This document shows, piece after piece, positions 26,696-33,853 of a stretch of 42,686 nucleotides of DNA. Made by a program: the position numbers and the translations under genes. The number at the start of each line of letters is the position of its first letter. Within the stretch, counting starts at the first letter, position 1. The DNA comes from JAEZDC01 sp036676415. Lineage in GTDB: Bacteria > Bacteroidota > Bacteroidia > Chitinophagales > Chitinophagaceae. The notes under the pieces are model-generated. The model searched no databases. It was not told the DNA's origin and saw nothing but the letters and a program-made list of their open reading frames with translations. The stretch is taken from contig JAKFCX010000042.1 of assembly GCA_036676415.1 (NCBI GenBank), forward strand, positions 1 through 42,686. Direction: 5' to 3'.

Positions 26696-26724
26696 AAAGC
26701 CATTCATTACAGAGTGGCTTTTTT
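26696..26724 (+). terminator. Rho-independent terminator of the phosphorylase-like gene
   Basis: A 10-bp stem (AAAGCCATTC at 26696-26705 with GAGTGGCTTT at 26712-26721, one G-U pair) and 6-nt loop, followed by a T run to 26724. It starts 24 bases after the stop codon. Confidence 0.8.
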
Positions 26725-26740
26725 GTTCCTGTTATTGATA

Positions 26741-26773
26741 AACTTTTCCAAAGTCTGGAACTTTGAAAAAGTT
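26741..26773. repeat. Imperfect 14-bp inverted repeat
   Basis: AACTTTTCCAAAGT (26741-26754) and ACTTTGAAAAAGTT (26760-26773) pair with a single mismatch around the loop CTGGA. It is too AT-rich and lacks a following T run for a terminator. It may be a dispersed palindromic element. Confidence 0.55.
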
Positions 26774-26797
26774 CTTAGTCCCACCAACTGATTCGTT

Positions 26798-26830
26798 AAA
26801 AAGAAAAGCCCGGCTTCCATCAAGCCAGGC
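26798..26830 (-). terminator. Terminator-like hairpin on the minus strand, no cognate gene
   Basis: On the minus strand GCCTGGCTT and AAGCCGGGC (26822-26830 and 26808-26816) form a 9-bp stem with one G-U pair, followed by TTTTCTTTTT. No minus-strand gene lies immediately upstream; it could stop antisense transcription into the phosphorylase-like gene. Confidence 0.5.
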
Positions 26831-26908
26831 TCTGCTATAAACATCAAAACTGAATACATAAGATCAAAAACAGTTCCAGAATGCTGCCGTGCAACTGCTT
26901 ATTTAAGG

Positions 26909-26916
26909 TATTTTTG
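26909..26916 (+). promoter_or_regulatory. Possible -7 box of ubiX
   Basis: TATTTTTG fits TAnnTTTG, 17 bases before the ubiX ATG. No good TTG element lies at the usual spacing, so the call rests on the -7 box alone. Confidence 0.45.
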
Positions 26917-26933
26917 GCAACTGAATTAATCAC

Positions 26934-27494
26934 ATGGCCAACAGAATTATTTTAGCTATTACAGGTGCCAGCGGTGCTATTTATCCAAAACTTTTAATGG
27001 ACAAATTGTTATTGCTAAAAGACCAATGGGAAGCTGTTGGAATCGTAATGAGTAAAAACGCTAAGGAGGTATGGAGTACTGAACTTGAAAATGATGATTA
27101 TAAAAAATATCCGTTTCAATTCTATGAGAAAACAGACTTCAATGCACCATTTGCATCAGGCTCTGCAAAGTATAATGTAATGATCGTTGCTCCCTGTAGT
27201 ATGGGTGCTTTGGGAAGGATTGCCAATGGTGTAAGTGATGATCTTGTTACCAGGGCAGCAGATGTTGTATTGAAAGAAAGAAGAAAGCTCATTTTAATGG
27301 TGAGAGAAACTCCATACAATCTCATCCATATAAAAAACATGGAGACTGTTACACTTGCCGGTGGAATTATTTGTCCTGCCACCCCATCATTCTACAGCAG
27401 GCCCAAAACAATCGAAGAAGCTGCAGCCACTGTTGTAGACAGGGTATTGGACCTTGCAGGTCTGGATATTTCTACTTACCGTTGGAACAGCTAA
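26934..27494 (+). CDS. ubiX: UbiX flavin prenyltransferase
   Basis: A 186-residue flavoprotein that joins dimethylallyl phosphate to reduced FMN, making prenyl-FMN, the cofactor of UbiD-type decarboxylases. Motifs: T-G-A-S-G-A-I-Y (FMN phosphate binding, residues 10-17), M-S-K-N-A-K near 38, V-A-P-C-S-M-G-A-L-G-R-I-A-N-G near 85-100 and L-V-T-R-A-A-D-V-V-L-K-E-R-R-K-L-I-L-M-V-R-E-T-P near 104-127. Length is normal. No ubiD is visible in this window. It is convergent with the dodecin gene, another flavin-related gene. Confidence 0.94.
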   Translation: MANRIILAITGASGAIYPKLLMDKLLLLKDQWEAVGIVMSKNAKEVWSTELENDDYKKYPFQFYEKTDFNAPFASGSAKYNVMIVAPCSMGALGRIANGVSDDLVTRAADVVLKERRKLILMVRETPYNLIHIKNMETVTLAGGIICPATPSFYSRPKTIEEAAATVVDRVLDLAGLDISTYRWNS

Positions 27495-27537
27495 AAAATT
27501 GGGCCTGCGATCAGACCCATCCATTACTAAAGTTTGA

Positions 27538-27750
27538 TCAGGCTTCAGAACCATCAACCCTGAATGAGAGTTGGCAATTCACTCCATAAGTAGTCACCTT
27601 ACCATCTTTTACATGAGCTTTGATCTCTTTTACATACACCGAATCGATATTTCGTACTGTTTTCGAAACTTCAGTAACTGCATTCTGTACAGCATCTTCA
27701 ATTCCTTTGTCTGACGCTGAAATAACTTCGATCACTTTTACTATTTTCAT
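27538..27750 (-). CDS. Dodecin family flavin-binding protein
   Basis: A 70-residue protein of dodecin size and pattern: K-V-I-E-V-I-S-A-S-D-K-G-I-E-D-A-V-Q-N-A, then S-K-T-V-R-N-I-D-S-V-Y-V-K-E-I-K and a final strand Y-G-V-N-C-Q-L-S-F-R-V-D. Dodecins form hollow dodecamers that store or buffer flavins in the cytoplasm. Where archaeal dodecins have a tryptophan that stacks on flavin, this protein has Tyr39 or a nearby residue, so binding may be weaker or altered. It lies 33 bases downstream of the glycine-rich protein gene on the same strand, so they may be co-transcribed. Confidence 0.88.
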   Translation of the reverse strand: MKIVKVIEVISASDKGIEDAVQNAVTEVSKTVRNIDSVYVKEIKAHVKDGKVTTYGVNCQLSFRVDGSEA

Positions 27751-27783
27751 AACTATATTTTTGAATGATAAAAAAATTCAGTC

Positions 27784-28380
27784 CTATTTTGCGAATCCCC
27801 TGATGAGGTCCAGCAGTCCACCACCACCATTACGCTGCTGTTGTTGTTGTGCACCACCAGCCATACTCTGAATAAGATCCATTAATCCTCCACCTCCGCT
27901 GTTCTCATTTGATCCACCTGTTAACTTTCCGAGTATATCCTGCAGACCACCACCCTGGCTCCCGGAAGATGTTTTGTTTCCTGTTATTGATCCCAATAAA
28001 CCTTCTAATGAAAAAGCGTTATCATTTGGATCGTTGGTTTTATTAATAAGTCCACCTAACACATCGGGAATCAGGTTACCCGAAACCTGGCTTGCCTGGG
28101 AATTATTCATACCGAACTTATTCATGAGTTTTCCCGCAAAATGGCCAACCATCATAGATACAATGGGATTATTCAGCAGGCTTTGCTTATTTGAATCGCT
28201 ATTGAACATTGCCAATAAACTTTGGACACCTCCACCCGCTACAATATTTCTCAGGCCCGATGCTACGGTATTAGTAGCTTCAGCAACTACTTCATTATTT
28301 TTTTCATTGGGAACTGCAGGATTGTTAATGACAGTGTCTGTAGCAGCACCTTTCACGAGGTCAAATAGTTCTTTTAACAT
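27784..28380 (-). CDS. Glycine-rich DUF937-like protein of unknown function
   Basis: A 198-residue protein with no signal peptide. The first half is helical (K-E-L-F-D-L-V-K-G-A, N-N-P-A-V-P-N-E, A-S-G-L-R-N-I-V-A-G-G-G-V) with L-L-N-N-P-I-V-S-M-M-V-G-H-F-A-G and N-L-I-P-D-V-L-G-G-L-I-N, a pattern like DUF937 proteins. The second half is low complexity: three L-x-D-L/I-L/I units (L-Q-D-I-L-G-K-L, L-M-D-L-I-Q-S-M, L-L-D-L-I-R-G-F), each preceded by a G-rich linker, with a Q5 run. The short repeated helices look like an oligomerisation motif. Function unknown. Confidence 0.7.
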   Translation of the reverse strand: MLKELFDLVKGAATDTVINNPAVPNEKNNEVVAEATNTVASGLRNIVAGGGVQSLLAMFNSDSNKQSLLNNPIVSMMVGHFAGKLMNKFGMNNSQASQVSGNLIPDVLGGLINKTNDPNDNAFSLEGLLGSITGNKTSSGSQGGGLQDILGKLTGGSNENSGGGGLMDLIQSMAGGAQQQQQRNGGGGLLDLIRGFAK

Positions 28381-28551
28381 GGTTGTTAGTTTTGTATGTG
28401 CTGAGTTGCAGCAATAACCAAGCCCGGTGTTAAAGGAAAAGAGGTGCAGTGGCGTTAAGAGATATAAAGAGGAGAAGAGAAGAGAGAAAGAGGAAGTAGG
28501 TGATTAAGGGGTTAGCATCGTAGCCTATACTCTAGTGACAGCTTGGGATGC

Positions 28552-28586
28552 TAAAAGAAATAGTCCCGCACCCCTGCAGGACTATT
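28552..28586 (-). terminator. Rho-independent terminator
   Basis: A 12-bp stem (AATAGTCCCGCA at 28559-28570 with TGCAGGACTATT at 28575-28586, one G-U pair) and a 4-nt loop, followed on the minus strand by TCTTTT. It lies 25 bases past the stop at 28612. The purine-rich stretch from about 28436 to 28500 on its other side holds nothing I recognise. Confidence 0.75.
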
Positions 28587-28611
28587 CTTGGCTGGTCAAA
28601 CGCTACGTGTT

Positions 28612-29430
28612 CTACTTCACCACCAACTTATCAACAAATTGCCTGTTTGTACCAGCCTGCACCAACCGTAAGTAGTAAGTTCCCGAAGCAAGTTCTTGTG
28701 GAATATCTAGAAACACCTGTTGTCCTTTTGTGTTTACGTCAACTGTTTTATACACGATCATTTTTGATTCGAGATCCATGAGCTGCATCGTGAACGCCCC
28801 TGTTGCATTCATCTTAATGGCAGCTTTTTTTCCTTTTACAGCAGGATTGGGATAAATGCTGAACAGTTCATTCTTTGTTGCTTTAGTGATGAGGGTTGAA
28901 ATAGTATCAGTCTTTTTTACTTTATCGTATTCGATGATCAATCCCATCATCACCGGTTTTGTTTTAAAATCACCCTCGAGCTTTTCACCATTTGTTGCGG
29001 TTGCGGAAGTGGAAAGTTTGGCGGTATCTGAGGTGTCTTCACACTCCAGTATCTTTAATTCCTTTACAGGTTTTGCTGGTTTATTACTAAGATGCTGTTC
29101 CGTATTAGGTTTCGCAACTTTTTTTTGTGCATTCAGTTTTCCGGCTACCAATACCGGTAAGAACATAGAGAGCAAATAAGCCCAGAAAGTTTTTTTTGCA
29201 GCCGTTGCAGGTTGATGTATTTCCCGTGTCAATTGATCGGAAGCAAACCGGCCACAGGTACTTCCTTTGACTGCGGATAGGTATTTTAAGATCTCAGTGT
29301 CGGACATAACACTGAAGTCAGTAACAGTTTTAGAACAGCTATGGCAAAACCTGCCTTGCTCTTCACTTGTCATACTGCTCCAATTCTCGTGGCAAGGCTC
29401 CTGGATGTAGATATACGTTTGCTTCTTCAT
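28612..29430 (-). CDS. Membrane protein: N-terminal Cys-rich domain, internal hydrophobic segment, sorting-like C-terminal domain
   Basis: A 272-residue protein with an unusual order. Residues 10-60 hold four cysteines (Cys13, Cys29, Cys32, Cys59) in P-C-H-x2-W-x2-M and G-R-F-C-H-S-C-S-K-T-V-T-D-F-S, a Bacteroidota N-terminal domain that looks zinc-binding and lies before any export signal. A hydrophobic segment (about 80-100) ends in a signal-peptidase-like A-G-K-L-N-A-Q. The last 85 residues resemble a type IX secretion C-terminal domain: S-I-Y-P-N-P-A, then M-D-L-E-S-K-M, ending G-T-Y-Y-L-R-L-V-Q and K-L-V-V-K. The middle is low-complexity. The protein may be a membrane-tethered or cleaved cargo. 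The T9SS role is inference. Confidence 0.8.
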   Translation of the reverse strand: MKKQTYIYIQEPCHENWSSMTSEEQGRFCHSCSKTVTDFSVMSDTEILKYLSAVKGSTCGRFASDQLTREIHQPATAAKKTFWAYLLSMFLPVLVAGKLNAQKKVAKPNTEQHLSNKPAKPVKELKILECEDTSDTAKLSTSATATNGEKLEGDFKTKPVMMGLIIEYDKVKKTDTISTLITKATKNELFSIYPNPAVKGKKAAIKMNATGAFTMQLMDLESKMIVYKTVDVNTKGQQVFLDIPQELASGTYYLRLVQAGTNRQFVDKLVVK

Positions 29431-29737
29431 GCTTCTGGTTTTAATTTATGCAGTGTATTTGTATATGGATGCTGTCGGAAATAGAATTACATAAATTATT
29501 TTTTTGAACGCTGATGACGCTGATGATTATAATCAACGAGAAGGATTTAAATAGAGATTTCCTTTTTCCTCCCCGCAATGACGATTAAATGCTGATGACC
29601 AGGTTACAGATTACCAGTAAATTCAGCTACATCTGCGTCATCTGTGTTCCAATTGTTCAAGCGTGCGACGCAACCAAACCCTAATAGTAGCAATGGCTTC
29701 TGGCTCATAATTGTATTTTATTTATCTTGAGCCGGTA
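29431..29737. other. Intergenic region with a possible small repeat element
   Basis: No gene is seen in these 307 bases. They contain an imperfect inverted repeat (arms 29507-29525 and 29630-29648) and, within it, the 10-base core CGCAATGACG shared with the repeat at 13880. Confidence 0.5.
29507..29648. repeat. 142-bp segment flanked by 19-bp inverted repeats
   Basis: The arm AACGCTGATGACGCTGATG (29507-29525) and CATCTGCGTCATCTGTGTT (29630-29648) are complementary at 16 of 19 positions. Each arm is itself two copies of a shorter unit. The arrangement resembles a miniature non-autonomous element or dispersed repeat; no target duplication was established. Confidence 0.45.
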
Positions 29738-30301
29738 TTGGAAGCCCTACGTAAAATATCAGCCCCACAAAGAACAGACGAGGAATTGTTAGCAGCCTAC
29801 AAACTGCACCGCCAGCAGGAAGTTCTTGCCGAACTTTTTATGCGTTACCAGGATCTTATTTATGGTGTTTGTGTTAAATATTTAAAAGACCAGGATGCTG
29901 CACAGGATGCTGTGATGAATATTTACGAGGAACTGGTTAAAAAGCTTCATAACCATGAGGTTGAGAACTTTAAAAGCTGGGTGTATGTACTCTCGAGAAA
30001 CCATTGTTTAATGGATCTGCGAAAGCAAAAGAAGATGCCGACCACAGAATTTCAGCCTGAGTTTATGCAATCGGCAGACTTCATACATCTTGATACTGCA
30101 TTGGAAAAAGAAGAGCGGTTGAACAGCCTTGAGAATTGTATTGAGCAATTACACGAGGAGCAGAAACTGAGTATTAAGCTGTTTTACCTTGAACAAAAAT
30201 GCTACAACGAAATTGTTGAGCAGACAGGTTTAGAGTGGAACAAAGTAAGAAGCCTTATACAGAACGGCCGCAGAAACTTAAAAATTTGCATGGAAAATTA
30301 A
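29738..30301 (+). CDS. ECF-type RNA polymerase sigma factor
   Basis: A sigma-70 family protein of about 187 residues with only regions 2 and 4. Region 2: R-Y-Q-D-L-I-Y-G-V-C-V-K-Y-L-K-D-Q-D-A-A-Q-D-A-V-M-style core helix followed by W-V-Y-V-L-S-R-N-H-C-L-M-D-L-R-K. Region 4: L-x-E-E-Q-K-L-S-I-K-L-F-Y-L, C-Y-N-E-I-V-E-Q-T-G-L-E-W-N-K-V-R-S-L. The start is unsure: an in-frame stop at 29708-29710 limits it, and only TTG codons (29711, 29738) precede region 2, so a non-ATG start is needed. One base separates its stop from the next gene, its probable anti-sigma factor. Confidence 0.88.
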   Translation: MEALRKISAPQRTDEELLAAYKLHRQQEVLAELFMRYQDLIYGVCVKYLKDQDAAQDAVMNIYEELVKKLHNHEVENFKSWVYVLSRNHCLMDLRKQKKMPTTEFQPEFMQSADFIHLDTALEKEERLNSLENCIEQLHEEQKLSIKLFYLEQKCYNEIVEQTGLEWNKVRSLIQNGRRNLKICMEN

Positions 30302-30302
30302 C

Positions 30303-31643
30303 ATGGAAAATCGCAGGCCCATACAGTACAATTTAGATGACATTAAACGCTACAGGCAGGGTTTAATGAACAGGGAAGAAATGCATGCTTTTGAAAAAGC
30401 GAGCATGGAAGATCCCTTCTTAGCTGATGCACTGGAAGGTTATATGGAAGCCGACCTGGCAAAGGCTGATCAGCACTTACTTAATATAAAAGAAAAGATA
30501 ACTGCAAAAGAAGCAGAGAAGGATACAGCTGTTGTGGTGAGTATGCCAAAAAGAGGCTTTGCTATGTGGAAGGTGGCTGCAATGATTATATTGTTTGCTG
30601 GTGCCGGTTTGCTTGTTTACAAAGTATTCAATAATAAAAATATTGTTCCATCTGACCAGGCCCTGGCAAAGGTGGAAACCATAACTTCACCGGTTGATTC
30701 AGGTGTAGAGATCACTTTAGGTTCTGATGAATTTTCAAAACCAGGTGAAAAAGAAATTGCAACCTTGCCCAAGCAAAAAACAGGCACGATTGATAATACT
30801 CCAGCCACCACTAACAGCAGTATGGCAAAAGCTGATGTGGATGTGAAAGAACAAAACAACGGCCTGACGGTTGATGATAAGAATACAATATCCGGCAAAG
30901 AAAAGTTGAACCCTGTTGCCAGTGCTCCTATCATAACACCAGAAAATAAAACGGCTACTGCAGCTGGCAATATTAATGAAGAAAGAGCGAGAGCTGCAGA
31001 GATACAGGAAAGGAATAATAGGGATAATGCTGCAAAAAGAGCCCTGGCCAATAACCAAAGAAACAGCGAGATCAGGGGGAGAGTGCTCAATACTTCTAAT
31101 GAGCCTTTGGCTAATGCAAATGTTACACTCGACAAATCAAGACGTTCGTTTGTTACTGATCATTCGGGCAATTTTACTTTCAACGCTAACGACACAGTTC
31201 TAACAGCAACCGTAGTTAGTGAGGGTTATGATAATACAAGGGTACAGTTACGTTCCAATACAGACAATACCATCAATCTTGGTAATATCATGTTGCAACC
31301 GGATAACTCAATGGAAGAAGTGGTGGTGATCGGTCTTGGTACAGATAAGAAAAGAATAACAGACACTATCAGCAATAAACCAATTGGCGGGTGGCTATCT
31401 TTCCAGGAATATGTAGCAGCTAAGCTCAATACTGTTGTTGATACCACAGCATCCGATGCAAGAATGAGTGGAGAGTTAGAACTGGAGTTCTATGTTGATG
31501 GAAAAGGATTACCAAAAGATTTTAAAGTACTCAATCCTAATGACGCAAACATTATTCTAAGTAAACATGCGATAGATGCAGTGAAGCAAGGCCCAAAATG
31601 GGAAACCAAACGAAAGAAGACCAGGCTACTTATTAAATATTAG
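30303..31643 (+). CDS. Anti-sigma-like membrane protein with carboxypeptidase-regulatory and TonB-like C-terminal domains
   Basis: A 446-residue single-pass protein. Residues 1-50 (L-D-D-I-K-R-Y, M-N-R-E-E-M-H-A-F-E, D-P-F-L-A-D-A-L-E-G-Y) match the cytoplasmic start of Bacteroidota anti-sigma factors. A transmembrane helix follows at about 87-108, then a disordered Thr/Lys/Asn-rich linker. A carboxypeptidase-regulatory-like beta domain (about 254-320; I-R-G-R-V-L-N-T, P-L-A-N-A-N-V, D-H-S-G-N-F) is followed by M-E-E-V-V-V-I-G-L-G (about 337-346), the signature usually found at the end of SusC/RagA plug regions. The end (366-446) resembles TonB C-terminal domains. It probably holds the upstream sigma factor. 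The signal sensed is unknown. Confidence 0.82.
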   Translation: MENRRPIQYNLDDIKRYRQGLMNREEMHAFEKASMEDPFLADALEGYMEADLAKADQHLLNIKEKITAKEAEKDTAVVVSMPKRGFAMWKVAAMIILFAGAGLLVYKVFNNKNIVPSDQALAKVETITSPVDSGVEITLGSDEFSKPGEKEIATLPKQKTGTIDNTPATTNSSMAKADVDVKEQNNGLTVDDKNTISGKEKLNPVASAPIITPENKTATAAGNINEERARAAEIQERNNRDNAAKRALANNQRNSEIRGRVLNTSNEPLANANVTLDKSRRSFVTDHSGNFTFNANDTVLTATVVSEGYDNTRVQLRSNTDNTINLGNIMLQPDNSMEEVVVIGLGTDKKRITDTISNKPIGGWLSFQEYVAAKLNTVVDTTASDARMSGELELEFYVDGKGLPKDFKVLNPNDANIILSKHAIDAVKQGPKWETKRKKTRLLIKY

Positions 31644-31645
31644 AT

Positions 31646-31675
31646 AAAAAAAGGAGCTACACCGCTCCTTTTTTT
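31646..31675 (+). terminator. Rho-independent terminator of the sigma/anti-sigma operon
   Basis: AAGGAGC (31651-31657) and GCTCCTT (31664-31670) pair around TACACC; flanking A and T runs extend the stem and supply a T tract to 31675. It begins 3 bases after the stop. Confidence 0.85.
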
Positions 31676-31704
31676 ATGCGCAAATCACCAGTAAATTGCA
31701 GCCA

Positions 31705-31712
31705 TAATTTTG
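31705..31712 (+). promoter_or_regulatory. Possible -7 box of the SDR gene, leaderless
   Basis: TAATTTTG fits TAnnTTTG and ends 3 bases before the ATG at 31716, so transcription would begin at or next to the start codon. A TTG at the usual upstream distance is not seen. Confidence 0.45.
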
Positions 31713-31715
31713 CTC

Positions 31716-32477
31716 ATGGAAAAGATCATACTTATTACGGGTGCTACTTCGGGATTTGGAAAGGCTTTGGCAGAAAAATTTGCTTCAGAGAAATGGAACT
31801 GCATTATCACTGGCCGAAGGGCTGACAGACTTCATGCATTGGCAGATGAGTTGAGAGATAAATACGAGGCAAGAGTATTATCATTAGTATTTGATGTGCA
31901 GCAAAAGGATGAAGTATTCAGCCAGCTTGGTAACCTTCCAGCTGAATGGAAGCATATTGATATCCTTGTAAATAATGCCGGACTTGCTTTAGGCAGAGAC
32001 AGTTTTGAAAATGCTTCTGTGGAAGATTGGGATACGATGATCGATACCAACGTGAAAGGTCTTTATTATGTTACCAAAGCTGTGCTACCTGTTATGACAG
32101 AAAGAAAGCAGGGCCATATTTTTAATATTGGTTCAACCGCAGCTAAAGAAGTCTATGCAAATGGTAATGGTTATTGTGCCAGTAAGTTTGCAGTAGATGC
32201 GTTCAGCCAGTCGATGCGTATTGACCTGTTACCCTACGGCATTAAAGTAACCTGTGTAAATCCAGGAGCTGCCGAAACAGAATTTGCGATGGTACGTTTT
32301 AAAGGTGACCCCGACAAAGCAAAGAGCACTTACAAAGGATATACTCCACTTTATGCGGAAGATGTTGCCAACACTATTTACTACTGTGCAACCTTACCCC
32401 CACATGTATGTATCAATGACCTGATCATGACGTGTACTGCACAGGCGAATAATTTTTATTTCCATAAGGAAGGATAA
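31716..32477 (+). CDS. Short-chain dehydrogenase/reductase (SDR)
   Basis: A 253-residue classical SDR. It has the cofactor motif T-G-A-T-S-G-F-G (about residues 8-15), N-N-A-G near 84, the catalytic Ser in N-I-G-S-T-A-A near 137 and Y-C-A-S-K (Tyr and Lys about 150-154), followed by P-G-A-A-E-T-E. The arginines in T-G-R-R-A-D-R after strand 2 suggest NADP(H). It looks like the YdfG branch, which acts on 3-hydroxy acids and similar substrates. The frame is open from a TTG at 31710, but the glycine motif fixes the ATG at 31716. It converges with the caspase operon with two bases between stops. Confidence 0.92.
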   Translation: MEKIILITGATSGFGKALAEKFASEKWNCIITGRRADRLHALADELRDKYEARVLSLVFDVQQKDEVFSQLGNLPAEWKHIDILVNNAGLALGRDSFENASVEDWDTMIDTNVKGLYYVTKAVLPVMTERKQGHIFNIGSTAAKEVYANGNGYCASKFAVDAFSQSMRIDLLPYGIKVTCVNPGAAETEFAMVRFKGDPDKAKSTYKGYTPLYAEDVANTIYYCATLPPHVCINDLIMTCTAQANNFYFHKEG

Positions 32478-32479
32478 AA

Positions 32480-33829
32480 TTATTTGATAGCTTTTATGGA
32501 AAAGTTGTCGACTTCAATGGTAAGTTCCTCTGTACCGGACCAAATCTGGAATCCATAATAAGATCCAAAGAACTGTTCTGATGGCGCTTCACCCATTAAT
32601 TTGCCGTTGACGAAAAATTTGAATTTGTCACCTGACTTACGTAACAAAAGAAAATTGGTAGCATTTCCTTTTTGCACCACGGCATTTTGTTTAGACGGAA
32701 TGATACTTTCATAAGCCGGTCCTTTATTATCTAACACATAATCTCCCCATCCTGTAAGTCCCATGAAATGATGATACCTGGTTGTTACATCGAAGCCCAA
32801 AACCAGTCCAAAATAAAATCCATCCGTTCCGCTTCTTTTTGTGAGTGAAGCGGATATTTCAAAGTCGCCATCCTGGTCAAATTCTATGGGCAGGGTACAA
32901 AACCAGCTACCTCCTTTTTTTGACCTGATCTCATATTTTCCATTGACAAGCTTGAAGCTGTATTGATCTGTTTCCTCTTCAAACCATTTCTTAGCATTAT
33001 CCGAGAAAGATTCAGTAAATATCGTCTCTGTTCTTTTTTTGTTGGCAACCGGGATAATATTTTCGTTGGAACCCGATCCGGGTGTAAAGAAGAAATCACC
33101 GGTATAATCAGAAGCAATCCATGGACGCTGATCATTGTCGGAATCAACAGAAACATCTGCAGCAACTTTCTTAAACACCTGTTCGATATTCAAACCAGAG
33201 GCATTCATGTGCTTGAGTAGTTTGGAAGTGAACAAACCATTTCTGCCGTTACCATCAGAAGCAACTGAACCAGGTTTTGTTGCATAAACGATATAAGAAC
33301 CACGAGGTGCTGCCACCATTGTCAATCCTTTTTCAGTTGATCTTGTGAATCCCTTGAAAGGATTATTGCGACAAGCATCCAGCACAAAAATATTGAGTGC
33401 ATTACCAGCTTCAGCAATGGCACTCATCACATAGTCCATATTCAAACACTGGTCTTCAAGGTCGGCTTTGATCTTTGGATCTGCCATTACCGGTACGAGG
33501 TAATTCATGCCATCAACCTGCAAACCATGGCCAGAATAATATACCATGCCAACTGCATTGCCTTTTAGTAACTGGAAATACTTTATGATGGCATCCTGCA
33601 TCTGCCTTTTTGTTTTAGGATTGTACACCTCCACTACCTGGAAGCCTTTTGCCTTCAAGCTGGCAGACATGTCCATTGCATCGTTCAGTGTGTTTTGTAA
33701 CTGTGGTACAAACTGGTAATCCTTCACACCTATTACCAATGCCACTCGCTTTTCAGCGGTTTGGGCTGAAGCTGTAAATGATAAAGCCAGGATGAATATC
33801 AATCCGGCTTTATTTATAAAATTCTTCAT
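32480..33829 (-). CDS. Secreted caspase-family (C14) protein with C-terminal beta-sandwich
   Basis: A 449-residue protein with signal peptide (cleavage near A-S-A-Q, residue 23). The caspase fold follows: R-V-A-L-V-I-G-V-K-D-Y at about 28, V-Y-Y-S-G-H-G with catalytic His101, and F-V-L-D-A-C-R-N-N-P-F with catalytic Cys153. A linker (about 245-265) leads to a beta-sandwich resembling concanavalin/DUF1080-like folds (about 290-449; F-E-I-S-A-S-L, F-Y-F-G-L-V-L-G-F, F-K-F-F-V-N-G-K-L). The two parts suggest a protease guided by a glycan- or protein-binding tail in the periplasm or outside. It is the last gene of the caspase operon, 24 bases after the FecR-like gene, and unlike the four paralogs has no TPR. 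Substrates are unknown. Confidence 0.88.
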   Translation of the reverse strand: MKNFINKAGLIFILALSFTASAQTAEKRVALVIGVKDYQFVPQLQNTLNDAMDMSASLKAKGFQVVEVYNPKTKRQMQDAIIKYFQLLKGNAVGMVYYSGHGLQVDGMNYLVPVMADPKIKADLEDQCLNMDYVMSAIAEAGNALNIFVLDACRNNPFKGFTRSTEKGLTMVAAPRGSYIVYATKPGSVASDGNGRNGLFTSKLLKHMNASGLNIEQVFKKVAADVSVDSDNDQRPWIASDYTGDFFFTPGSGSNENIIPVANKKRTETIFTESFSDNAKKWFEEETDQYSFKLVNGKYEIRSKKGGSWFCTLPIEFDQDGDFEISASLTKRSGTDGFYFGLVLGFDVTTRYHHFMGLTGWGDYVLDNKGPAYESIIPSKQNAVVQKGNATNFLLLRKSGDKFKFFVNGKLMGEAPSEQFFGSYYGFQIWSGTEELTIEVDNFSIKAIK

Positions 33830-33853
33830 CAGAAAGACTTTGATATGCTAAAA

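Larger units (their letters stand above)
26673..26933. other. Intergenic region with three consecutive hairpins
   Basis: The 260 bases between the phosphorylase-like gene and ubiX hold a plus-strand terminator, an imperfect 14-bp palindrome (26741-26773) and a minus-oriented terminator-like hairpin (26808-26830). No plausible ORF was seen. Confidence 0.6.

Noticed and set aside
29711..29737. TTG at 29711 as the sigma factor start
   Set aside because: It gives nine extra residues with no family likeness; the TTG at 29738 is closer to region 2, though neither is certain.
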